DNA of 64,000 nt from Leptasterias polaris (Eukaryota > Echinodermata > Asteroidea > Forcipulatida > Asteriidae), in NCBI GenBank assembly GCA_037783415.1, contig JAZGTN010000025.1, forward strand, positions 1,674,001-1,738,000, given 5' to 3'. The translations under genes and the position numbers were made by a program. Below the pieces are notes generated by a model. That model saw nothing but the letters and a program-made list of their open reading frames with translations. It made no database searches and was not told the DNA's origin. The number at the start of each line of letters is the position of its first letter. The stretch's first letter is position 1. Positions 1 to 12,800 of this stretch are shown one piece after another.

Positions 1-723
1 GGCCAAAATCTAACAAATTAATGTGAATGTTTATTTTTTTACTTTTTTAACAATTACAAAGAAGACGTCTTGAACACTCAACTCCATTCACCTGAAGCTC
101 TGAAATATGCAAAAGCAATTTTTATGAAAGTCATACAAACAGAACTGACGACATTTAGTCCCGAGCCGACATAAACATGGTTTGTTCGTAGTACGTCAGA
201 TTGACAGGGCAACATCATTTACACATTTACATTCCGTCAGTTACGGATGGGAGAGAGTCATTGGTAAAATAGCCGGAGGCTTGGAATTTTTACCCTTAAA
301 GAAGGGGGCAGTCCCATTTTGAAATAAGAGTTTCCATGAAGCTAATAAGCAACAAAAACATTGCTGAAAATTTTTATTTGCAAAGCAAAAACTAGCAGGA
401 TACCAGTCTTGAGCTGTTCACATTGCAGAGAAATCTGCTAAGTGAACTTTACAACTTTCTGTATAAAATTGGGGCCAAGGCTAACTTCTGTAAAGCTGCA
501 AGAATGCTAAGGAACTTAATTCCACTAAGCGAAAATTTAGCAGGGCACCGGTCACAGGCAATGCACACGACCTGGTATTTTGGATGGTAACTGGTTTCTG
601 CTAAGCCTGATTTATCCATGCTAAGCAAATTTGAGTGCCTCTGAAGTAGCTCAACGAAAGTGTCCCCAGGATGCAATGGCCTTTGCGGACTCTCTCCAAA
701 CTCCATACCAGCAAAGAGTACAT
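1..723 (-). other. SF3B1: SF3B1 3' untranslated region
   Basis: About 700 bp follow the stop codon on the minus strand. TTTATT at 30-35 reads AATAAA on the gene strand, so cleavage near position 10-20 is likely; another AATAAA lies near 376-371. Between 340 and 640 the text repeatedly contains GCTAAGCA-type words seen in the GGGCCCAATTTCATAGAGC element family, so part of the UTR may be an old element. Confidence 0.6.
30..35 (-). terminator. Polyadenylation hexamer for SF3B1
   Basis: Reads AATAAA on the minus strand, the last good hexamer before the window edge downstream of the SF3B1 stop. The cleavage site itself would be within the first 20 bases of the window. Placed by sequence only. Confidence 0.5.
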
Positions 724-882
724 TTACAAGAAGTATTCCAGTTCGTATCTCACGTACTGGTTCTTCTCATCGTTGGGGACCCGGGGATAGCCCGCTACCA
801 GTGAATCTTGAGCACCGATGTACAATGTGTTGTAAATTTTCCAGTAGACGTCACGAACCTTTCTTGCCGGGTGGAACAAACC
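724..882 (-). CDS. SF3B1: SF3B1 coding exon 22 and stop
   Basis: Residues 1264-1315: [18 protein letters not shown] through [16 protein letters not shown], then TAA at 726-724. Acceptor TACTCCAG. The final residues are YFL where human has YIL. Confidence 0.97.
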   Translation of the reverse strand, partial: GLFHPARKVRDVYWKIYNTLYIGAQDSLVAGYPRVPNDEKNQYVRYELEYFL

Positions 883-3800
883 CTGGAGTAAAAACAGATA
901 AAGTACTGGTTAGGAGAATAAAACATCAACAGTTTTTGGAAGAGTAAATTCATTTCCATCCTATACCATACAAATAAAGAATTATGTGCAATGGTGAAAA
1001 TGTTTTCTCGAATTCGACCAATCTTTGGTGACAGAAGAGAAAATTAGTCAACTTCAGAGATTTGAGTATAGTCAATTTGGCTTATTTCAGTCACAATTTA
1101 ATAGTCACTAAACAGTGGTTTTGGGCCTAAAATACAACTAATAATGGATATTTTTTATAGTGCCAGTCGCCAGTAACCACTTATTTTGATGCTCATGGCA
1201 CTAGAACATTCTTATCCTGGGTCACTGGGCCATTCCTTAAATTCCACAAACCATCTCAGCTCCCTTGGGAGTATACAGCCTGTGCTGCCAAGTATGTAGC
1301 GCACCAAGCTAAATCAATCGCAAGAACTATCTCTGCCCTCACAGGTACCCATTTACCCCTGCGTGAAGAGAAGCAATTATGGTTGAGTGTCTTGCTAAGG
1401 GACACAAATGTCATGACCAGGATTCGAACCCACACCCTGATCACTCAGCAACCAGAACTTGAGTCTGATGCCATGCCATGCCATGCCATGCCATGCCATG
1501 CCATGCAGGTTAATTCCTGTTGGGCATCAAGCTTAATCGATCGCAAGAACCACCACTGCTTTCAGAGGTACCTATTCAACACTGGGTGAAGAGAAGCAAT
1601 CACAGTTAAGTGTCCTTCTCAAGGACACAACCATCACAGCTGGGATTTGAACCCACAACCTGATAACTTAGCCACCAGACCTTGAACCCAGTGCACTTGA
1701 CCACTTAGCCATGACAAGCAGGTTAATTCTTACCTGTAATGCGTACTGTAGCATCTTGTTGGCCCCGAGGCCGACGCGTAGCCCTTCAATGGAGTCCATC
1801 ACAGCCTGGATGACATGGGGCGACGTCTCAAAGATGTTGGGCCAGACGAAGTTCAGAAGATGAACGAGGGCATCCTCACAGCCGAAACCGAAGACTCCCA
1901 ACGACATATGCTTGATGGCAGCGCACGCTGTCTGTCTGTGGACGAGATCTCTGCAAAACCAAACAAAATTCAGATGAAGGTCAATATCATAACAATTATT
2001 AAAACAAATATTCAAACCTGTTCAATAATGTGTCAACAAAATAGAGATGGTATTATGACAAATATATCTCATGGGATTTCAAGATGCAAGGTGGAAGCCA
2101 ATACATGGTTTAAGGTTAAAATGTTTATCAAGTTCTGAGTTTGTGCACATTTATCCGTAAAGTCTGCTGCCATCTTGTGACCCTGAAAGTCCCACTGGTC
2201 GACGACTTTGAGGTAACCATCACTTGAGCTAACCAGCCCCTTGGTGGTCAACCTACAATTTGTAAACTCTGAAAATCATGCTCTATACAAGAAACTAGTT
2301 ATGTGGTATTATTTGTGACTGGCTCCCTGCTAATTTCTACTTATAAATAATTGGTAAGCAACTTTGTTTTGCTTAACAGCTCCATGATATCAGCCGCTGC
2401 TTTTCATAAATAATATCTGCTAAGCAAACTTTTTCTCCACTTTGCAGAAATTGGTTACCAGCTGCAGTAATTTGAAATGTACTGTCTTTCCGCTGGTCCC
2501 CTCCTTTGATATGAGCTTTTCAAATTTGCTTAGCAATATTTTGGGGGGTTAAAGTCCTACCTGTCCATCAGTGCATCCTCTAGTAGGGGAGTCACAGCGT
2601 AGATGTAATCTTTCCCCATCTCTCCGATGTACTCAAACAAGAAGGACAGCGACTTCAGTACGCCGTTCTGCACGTTGAGCTCGGGCACGCGGTACTCGTT
2701 CATCAACGCGGGGAGGACTGTAAATGGGGAGCAGGTCTCGGCGACGATGGCAATGGCCACGGTGGTGCACACGCGATTCTGACGCTCCTGCACCTTCAGA
2801 TTGTTCAGAAGCGTGGCAAGGACATCGTGAGGTCTGAAATAAAGAAATCAAAAGTGAAATCTCACTGGAGGGAAATTACAAAACAAAGAAATAATATACA
2901 GTGCAAGTTTAAAGCGTATAAGGAATGTCATATGATTTGGGGTTGAACAAATTAAAATTGACTAGAGCGGGATTTGAACCAAGGACCTCTGGACTAACGT
3001 GCCGGCGCTTTACCAACTGAGCTATCTAGCGGTCTGGTAGTCTCCCATGAATGTTAAAGTGTGATTTTGTGCCCTCCACACGTTATAGCAATGTACGGGG
3101 AATTCTTGGAACCAAGAGTCTATTAAAAAATGTCTGGTTACTCACCCGATAGCCTTTGCAATGTAGCCGAAGGTGTTGACCGTCGCTCTTCTGATGGCTT
3201 TCTTGTGAGCCTTCAGGAGTTCTAGAAGCTCAAAACAGATCCTCATCCACTCACGGGCAGAGACGTACTCAGCTCCGCGATCGGCGATACGACCGACGAG
3301 ATCAATACAGTTCTCCTGGACTTTCTCATGTCTGTTGAAAATTTTTAGAATAAGAGCGAAAGATATTATGAGATGGTGCAGGAATGAAATTTGATAATTA
3401 GGAAAATTCCTGAAAAATGGCTAGCAGTTCTGGGTTGCCCCTTATTCCAGACTCAAAACCTCCAAGACATTACAACTCAAGTAGTTTTCAGACTCTGTGC
3501 ATCACAAGGAAAACAAAACTCCTGGTCCAGACACAATGTTGAATTTTTCTGTCTATGTTTGGTGACTGCTTTACCTCTTTCAAGAAAACTTGAAGGCTCA
3601 AGGAGGTTTTGAGAAATCCAACCCACTGACCGAAACGCTTTTAGAGAGCTTAAAGAAAATTGGGCTTTTAAATTTTTGTTCCTTCATGGAGCAAACAAAA
3701 ACTGTGTTCATCATATTGGATTGTTACTATTATTTATATTTCTGGTAACAAAACCAAGGATAACTCAAAAGAAGCCTTAACCCTTTCAATACCATTGTCG

Positions 3801-6800
3801 AGTTTACTCGACAGTGCGCCGTGTAGTGCTTCCGTACCAATGTCGAGTTTACTCGACACAAAAAGCAGCTGCGTTTGAGAGCCTGTAATTATTTTGTTTG
3901 TCGCCCTCTGCTGTTGACCTTTATATAGACGGGTAGCTTGTTTATCGAGCTTCACAATGGTGTGTATTGTATAGGGGGTCGCCATTACGATATTCCGAGA
4001 AAAATGACATTGCATGCAGCAGTACTTCCAGATTTCACGCTTTTGTTTTCCCGACAAAAAATCACCCATCATGGCTGTTCGTGACCTGGAGGTTTTGGTT
4101 GAAATATGTGTCGTAATTAGTGACTCCGAATATCTGAAGAAGAATCTAGTGAAGATTCAGATGAAACTTGTGATGTTTCGTCGCCAGGCACGTTCAATTA
4201 TGACAACTATCCTGACGATATACCGGTAGCTGGACCGAGCACGGCACCCGTTCAACGCCGTGGGCTTGGGCGTGGACCCGGCGGGCCTCGACCCATTCGT
4301 GCCGATCGAGGTGACAAAGGACATAAAGATAATGTATACAAATTTGACATCATATAAAAGGTCATTTCATAAGCTACAAATTGTATGCATAAAGTTTTTC
4401 CACAAAAATATGTCTTCACACAGAAAATCAAGATTGAAAAAATGTGAACACTGCACGTTGCTTTTTTTGTGTGTGTGTGTGTGTGAAAAAATGCGGTACA
4501 CAGCAGTGTGACCCCTATAAAAAATGCGGTATTGAAAGGGTTAATCACTGTAGCTCGCAAGCCTGAGGAAACCTGTAAACAAGGGTGCTTGCTATGTGAA
4601 CCGGAAACACAGGGTTAGCCCTGTACTCTTCTGCGATAAGTGTTCTGGGTTCTTTTGTGTGCACTACCAATCCTAGCACTAGGCACCTATGGCTTGATCA
4701 ACCATCCCATCCCATGGTAAGGGATCTTGCTCTACGACACAAGTGCCACAGCCAGGACCCAAACCAACACTCTGCTGATCAGAAACACCAGAGTTTGTGT
4801 CCGGTGCTCTTAACCACTCGGCCATGACACTCCTTTTGCCAGAACTTTTTATTTTTTGCCTTTTGTCAGAAATCAGAATGTACTGAAACTAAAAAATTGG
4901 GACAAACTTAGACGACCTATGACCATGTGACGTTTTTCTCATTACCTGTTCTTGAGGATCGGTGTCAGACGGGGCAGTAGATCCTTGATTGGTGGAGTCA
5001 TCTTGTGCATTCCGATGACGTTGACGATGGACTTGAGAGCTCCGAGGATGCTCCCCAGTACCTCAGGGTACTCCTCACCGAGGTACTCGTACAAGACCAC
5101 CCCAAGATGACCCATCAGTTTCTCCTAAAGAAAGATTGAGAGGGAAAACCATCATAAGCATCAGATCATTTCACAACTGAAAAATCATTGAACGAGAACA
5201 GAGGCCATTCGATTGGCTAGAAATTAACCCTTTCAGCCCTTTGGGCCAGACAGAGTCATACCAACAGCCCACCATTTTATGGTAATAGCATTGTCCATCA
5301 TGAGTGATCAAAGAGTTCTACTATGGGCTGTACCAAGGACCTGCTCCTTAATACTTCTCAAGAGCTTAAGCAACATCCCTGATTCTCAGATGATCTTTGA
5401 ACTCTATTGTACAGCGTACATATTTGGCCCAGACAGAGTCATACCAACAGTGCCTCCTGAGCCTACCTATGATGGAATTGAGCTGGAGGAAAATGGGTTA
5501 TTGAAAGGACCAGGGTCAGGGTTCAAGAGTTCAATCTGCACCTTTGAGCGGGTCAAGCGACAACTTGAGGCAGACTACCAGGGTAAAAAAGGTAATCATT
5601 GCTAAGGAGATGGCCACTTCTGTAAATCAGAGATACGATCTCATTCCAAAGGGTTATCGACACATGTTCTTGATAAGAAACCCTTATAAGGTTATCCCAT
5701 CCTGGAAGAAAATGTTAATAGACTTAAGTGGCAGAAACCTCCCACCTGAGGTTCCTGTATTTGATTATTTACCCCAGAAAATCAGCCACCCTGGAGAGGC
5801 TTGCAAAGAAATCACTGATCTGTGGCTACACATCAAGGAAAACAACTTGGATACAGATCCCATCATCATAGACTCTGATGATCTGCTTCAAAATCCCAAA
5901 GAGATACTGTCAGCTGTTTGTTCAAAGGTAGGACTACCTTACAGTGACTCTCTTCTCTCATGGGAAGCTGGATTAAAAATCGTAGACCAATGGATGGTAG
6001 GCAGTGCTTTTAAGAATACAATTGAACACAAAAAACACTTCCAGAATTTCAGAAACATGACATGTTTAGAAAAGCCTGTTCCTGAAAGCGAAATTCCCAA
6101 TTTGGCAACCTTTTCTCCAGATGTACAGCGCTGTATTGAGTACAGCATGCCTTACTACTTGAAACTGTTTGAACAGCGGCTCAAGTGTTAAGCCATAAAA
6201 GTATCAACGCTTCAAGAGACAGCTTGACATATTGAAGGTCTGAAAAGACACAAAGAAAAAGTAACTCTTTGTTTTGAATCGGTTGGGCTTCATAGTTTAC
6301 TTTTAAACTCTGTTTCATAAGTGTTAAAGAAAATGTTGGCTTTGGATTTTCAGGTTTATTTTTTACTTTCTCTTAAATTTGAGACTTTTGGTGTGTATTT
6401 TTTAACCCTGACAAAAATATGGTCGGTAGGTTACGAATGTATTTTGCTTTATAAATATATTTTAATATATATTGTATTGTATCTTTGATTCCCATTGCAC
6501 TTGTACTTCTGTGCTTATTCAAGCTTTCTCACCAGCTCTTGGCAACCCTTTGCTTACATGGGGTAACTAGCCTGCATAAACTTGAGGGACACAGCTTGTT
6601 GTCTTGTGATAAAGTTTTGCAGTTTAACCCTCCTACTGCCAACACAATTTGTTATTGAGTTGACTGACCATTCAAAACCATTTGGTCGAATGGTTTTGAG
6701 TGGTGAGCTAACTGTGTATAGAGTAGACCCCCCTGAATGGTTTCAAATGGTATGTCGGCTTATCTATAGCCCAGTATGGATACTTTCAAGTGGTGGAATG

Positions 6801-9800
6801 GTTTGTGATTTTGAGTGCATTGTTTTGAATAGCAGGTCAGCTGAACTCAATTAGGGTTACAATGTTTTTGTAAACACAGTGCCAGTGTTTTCCCCTGAAC
6901 TGATAAACACAAGGCTGGGTGCATTACACTTGGGGTAAACATATACCAACTATTGCTGTGAAATAAATGAGAAGACAAAAATAACTTCAGTGTGTAAAGC
7001 ACATATAAATAGAACCTTTTAGTCAAACAGAGTTTTGTATACAACGAAAACATAAATGACTGAAACTCAAATCATTTATAATTTTAAACTTACTTTCTTG
7101 ATAACTAAACTTAGGCCTACTTTTCTTAGTTCTTGAAATAAAGTACAGTAAAGTATACTTCATGTAAATAGGAATAAGACCTTTGTGTTCAGTTGCCCAT
7201 ATACCATTAAAAACAAAGAAAATAAAAAGGCAAGGATGAAGGGTTCATACACAGAAATAGCTAATCTTTCTGTGAATCCACTGAGCCAAAAGAAGAAGAA
7301 ATTAGACATGTTCCAAATACAAAACAAATGCCCCGAAATCAACCTTCCAGGAGTGCACAATTACTGTGCAGTACATTCACCATTCAAAACCATTTAGCCT
7401 TGGGGGCATACCACAGTGCAGTGTATCCACCACTCAAAACCATTTGAATGGTTGTGAATGGTGACACAGCTTATCATCAATACAGGTCAAATGGTACTGC
7501 CATGTGTGTACAAAAACAATTGGGTTGTAAACGTTAGTGAATTTTGAATGGTGTTGAATGGTGTATCAGTGCTGTATTTGTAACATCATGGTAACAACCA
7601 TGGCCCAATTTCATAGAGCTGCTTAAGCACAAAAAGTAGCTAAGCACAACAAAACTATGCTTACCAGAATAAGGTTACCAGCCAAACTACCATGTCACAT
7701 GTACAATTTGTAACTGGTATCCTGCTCATTTCTGCTTAAGCAGCTCTATGAAATTGGGCCCTTAACTTCAAGACACAATTTTTGTGTCCAAATGATAAAG
7801 CTTTTGACATTCTTTAACTGGGTTTATTTTGAGTTTACTGAGCTTGTCTTAACAAGAACATTATTCTTTGGGTATGATACACGGATGATTAGTTTCCCCA
7901 GTATTGAGTTTAACCTATTTCACAGATGCTAAAGATAACAAATATTGCTCACAAACTCACTTATTGAACAAAATAATACCAGTAACACGCGACACTTATT
8001 GATAACTTGATTGTTTTAGATCTCAGTCCTCTTTTAAAGGCACTGAACATGTTTGGTAATTATCAAAGACCAGTATTGTCATTCGGTGTATCCCAACATA
8101 ATATGCATAAAATAACAAACCTGTGAAAATTTGGGCTGAATCGGTCATCGAAGTTGCAAGAAAATAAAGAAAGAAAAAACACCCTTGTTGCACAATGTTG
8201 TGTGCTTTCAGATGCTAATAAAAGGCTTCATGCATGAAGTCTTTTATTATTTTAGTGAGAAGTTACCTCTTTCTCAAAAACTACGTTACTTCAGAGGGAG
8301 CCGTTTCTCAACAATGTTTTATACTATCAACAGCTCTCCGTTGCTCGTTATACCAAGTAAATTTTTATGCTAATATATATTTTGAGTAATTACCAAACGT
8401 GTTCAGTGCCTTTAAAGACGTTTATGGTAAAAAGGGTACAGTAAATTTGTTAGCAAATTCTTACAGCTGTAAACAAAAATATTAAAAAGTCACCTGTAAC
8501 TAAGAGTCTGCCAATGAAATGTTTTATTTTCCTCTCGATTTGCAAAAGTGCACAGCGAATAATGTGCAGGCGGAAATGAAAGCAGGCATGTAGTCAAGTG
8601 CACAGTGAATAATACACCTATCTATGACGCACTATGAGACCCCCGGGGATGGTGCGTCAAGTTTGCGTCTTTACTCTCGGAAAAAGTGACTGTGGGTACG
8701 TCAAGTCCAATAGTGGTCAGTCAAAAAAATCTTCGAGCGGTGCGTCGAGGTACGTCGATGTCCATTTCAACATTTATTTTGTTTATTTAGTGGAGAATAA
8801 AAATGCACCTACCCTCCCCGCCTGTGTAAAATGATGTTGGTATTATTTTGTTAACATTTATGTTGCCCGAATTTACCGCCAGAAAGTCAGCGATCACCAC
8901 ATGCCAGCTCAGACGGCCGTTTATTTTCCACACTGCACATAGCAAGCCTTTTGCCCAAGCCCAATACACATGTGCATCATGGCGTGGTGGTTTTGTCATC
9001 CTCGGCCCCGTGGTATATTATATCTCTCACACGCACGATAGTGGGGGTCGATTGTCGAGTCATAGATGGATACGAGGTAAGCCTGTGACCATACGTTTAA
9101 TTTACTATCCGTTTCAAACTTTTCTAAACGGTTAACCGTTTGTCGGCGGCAAGTGAATTTGTTCTAAAATACATGAACAACAAAGACGATGTATAAGGAA
9201 GCCCAAATGTTTTGACAATTAACATCGAGACTGTACATGTACCTGTGTCAGTGTATTTTGTAAATCCTTGTTGTTTCATGTTGTTTCCAAAAATTTACCG
9301 ACCGAGAGATAATCCTTCACGATCTTTATAAGCACAACATCCCGCAGAGTCGAAGTCGTGTGAATATCCCCCATCACTTCCGTGTGTATTTGAGTTTGAC
9401 AAACGAAAACTGCAGTATTGCTCACGCACGTGTAAAAACATCTCTGACCACGCAGTTATTTCTCACCAAGGGAATTTCCCTTGCCTTATCGCTCCCACAG
9501 CTACACGCCATTCCTTCGCCCCCTAACTATAAAAGTTTACCACGTTAGGTAGAGCAAGCACATCCGCGGGATCGCGGTGATGAATACAGCGCTACGAAGC
9601 ACTACGAGAAGCACTACGTCATAAATAATTATTCACGCGATCGGTCATGGATGGATACGAAGATGCATTATTTAGTAGACTGGTTCCCTCTCTATTATTT
9701 CGTGTGTTTGATAGCTAGTGCGTTGGGAACCGCACGTCTCGAAGATCAAGTAGTACATTCTCGCCTCGTGCATACACTTGCCATGTATTTTCAGCATGTG

Positions 9801-12800
9801 TGCCGGGAAACTCGTACATACAAGGTTGAAATACTTGGTATTTACTGCGCGTGCATCGTTTGCAGCATAGCAAGCGATTATGTGTGTCGATTTGTCCGTC
9901 GGTGGTGCTATCAAAAAAACGTTCGGAAGACCGTCCAAATCTGCAACAAGTGTGTCAATTTTTTGACTCATGGTGGATCTTTGGACACGCAAATCCGTCC
10001 CCACATATGGACAGTGACGCACCATCCCCGGGGGTCTGATAGTGCGTCATACAATTGATAGGTGTATAATGTGCAGGCATGTAGTCAAGTGCACAGTGAA
10101 TAATGTGCAGGCGGAAATGAAAGCAGGCATGTAGTCAAGTGTACAGTGAATAATGTGCAGGCGGAAATGAAAGCAGGCATATACAGGTAGTCAAGTTTTA
10201 TGGGCCATGAAAGCTCTGATAGTAGAGTGCATGTTTATGTTAACATTTTTAACAAGTTTCAAGACCTAACACGTGACATTTTTGTAATTACAAACATATA
10301 TGGTACAACTTCTGCATTTTCACAAAGTGACAGATCTCTTGACCTATTTAAGTTTAGCCTTTTCACTAAGCTACTTACATGTATCTCATAATGCATTGGT
10401 TTGTACCATGCGCTCTGCAGGCACATCTCAATTAGAGTGTGTTCTAATTGGTCTCTACATTTTGACTAGCCTACTCTAGTCATCGTAAGTCGAGTTGTTT
10501 GATGATGTCCATGGTTCATGATCGAGTGTATGATAAAGGTCCACCGTCATACAGACCATCATGTATACCTGACCAGCACAAGGTGTGTAGTTTCACTAAC
10601 ATTGTTTGAGCTACAACCAGGTGAAGCATAAGAATCTAAACCATTGAAAAGTCAAGGTTGCACTTATTTCGAATTGAACAATCAGCAAAGTTTTAAAAGT
10701 TTTAATTCCTTCTTTAAAGTAGTAAACAAAAATACATTTTGGGATTGGAAATAAATCCTCTGACATCCATTTCATTTCTGACAGAAAAAAAATAAGAACA
10801 CCGTTTATGTTTGACAATATTTTCTGCTCTTTGAAATTGGGCCAACCTCGTTCCCAGGGAGGATCGATCTCGCCGCGCCATCTTTTCCCAGCATGCCTTG
10901 CTCCCTCATATCCCCCTGGAATTGGTTCATTGCTAGAATCTAGCACATTTTAAATTAGGCCTGTAGTCAATCCAGGGAGCTGAGATGGTTTAAGGAATGA
11001 AATAAATGGCCCAGTGACCAGGGGTAATAATGTTCGAAGCGCTTTGAGACGCCCTTGGGTGTGATAAAGCGCGATATAAATCCATACTATTATTATTATT
11101 ATTATTATTTTACGCGCGCTTTAGTGTGGTAGCCCGCAAACCGCCGGCATCAAGTCACAGAGCAACTGGTACCCTCTCATTCTTCTTTGATCTTGTGACA
11201 TTTCTAACTGCATGCAGTTTAGGGTGACCGTGTAAAAACATGATTCATTTGAAACTGAAACGCGCCAAAATACTTGCATTTTTACACGCGCGTACAATCA
11301 CATACTAAGCGCCCTCCAAGCACCATGCAAGCGCTCAAAAGATTTCAACAGGCGTGGACGCAAAGTATTCACTTTAGATAGCCAATCACTATCAGCGTTG
11401 TTTTTCTACACACCCCTACCAGGGGTTAGTGACGGGAGGTATCGATACGGCGCACTGCCCATGGTAGCGAGGCTGAAATATTGGGCCTTGGTTTTAAAAG
11501 GCTGGTATCTGGCCTTATTCACATGCCTTGAAGTGTGTAACATAAGGTGTTCAGACTAACTGATGACCTGGTTATAAATCACAATTAGAAGTAAAATTGG
11601 CAGTGAGAAAAGAAAAAGGTACATTTCCACTAACGATGGTACATGTACCTCAATACACTGCGACTGAGAATACATAAAAAATGTCACTCATAACAATTAA
11701 CTTCTACATGAACCAATCACGTTATCTTTGATTGTGCTGGTATACCAAACCCATTGCTAAGTGTGACCAATGTTAATGTTCCTTCTGATGTCTATTCAAA
11801 ACAACCTTAGAATTGAACGCCCCTTTTTAAATGAACATATTTTTTTGTAGTGAAGTCATCCCATATACTGCAAATACCTGATACACTTTTACCATTCGCA
11901 CTGACATCAAGGACTCTTTGGGTGTAGAAAAAGGAGTTTCAGGTATGTATACACTCATCAGCAATTTTGAAAATGTGATAAATTACCTCTTCGGCTTTCA
12001 AACATTACAAATCAGTACAAAAGATGAAACAAGAAAACATTGGTGACTACTTCAACCCACACAGGGTTCATAAACAAAGCTTAAATAACGCTTCACTTCC
12101 CTTCATAAATTTCTCGTCCACGTTCACTTTCGTCACAAAACCATTTCAAGTTATCGTTGTACAGTGTTGGTAACAATCCAAAATGTTTCTGCTAGTTTTT
12201 AATTTAGAACAAAGCTGATTATGAAGTTCATAAAAGTAGCAACACTCCACAGAACAATTTCAGTTAAATTGCGAGCTGACAAAAACATAAAAAGCATCGT
12301 CACTTCAAGAGACAGCTCAACATATTAAAGGTCTGAAAAGGAACTATAACAAAAATAGAAACTTCTTGTTTTGAATCGGTTGAGCTTCATAGTTTTTGGT
12401 CCTCTTATTGCCGATTACTTTTTAAACTTTGCTCCATACTTGATAAAAGATAATTTTTTGCTCTGGGTGTTTTGGTTTCATTTGAAGAGGTTTACGTCAA
12501 CTTTCTCACTTGTTGGTGTATTTTTATTTATTTAAATTTAATTTTGATTAATTTTCATGCATGTAAGATTGATGCTAAAATGTCTTTAAGTCAAACCTTT
12601 ACTGTAAAGACCGATATGTACTACCGGTACTTCAATCAAAGCTGGAGAGGAACAGATCTTTGATAAAAGACCCAAGTCCATCGTGAGAATTGGTAATGTA
12701 AAAAAACAAACTGGAAAATAGCAGTTAACTATTAATTACTCCAACCAAGCTGTAGGCTTGTCCTGAGCTGAAGGCGAGGCGTGCCGGGGCCCCAGTGCCC

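Noticed and set aside
2955..3037. Possible tRNA gene on the minus strand
   Set aside because: A and B boxes are present but the anticodon arm does not pair cleanly and the sequence recurs at 27298, 40742 and 40975 as part of a SINE.
8595..10196. CRISPR-like spaced repeats
   Set aside because: A eukaryotic minisatellite with head-to-tail units and no spacers.
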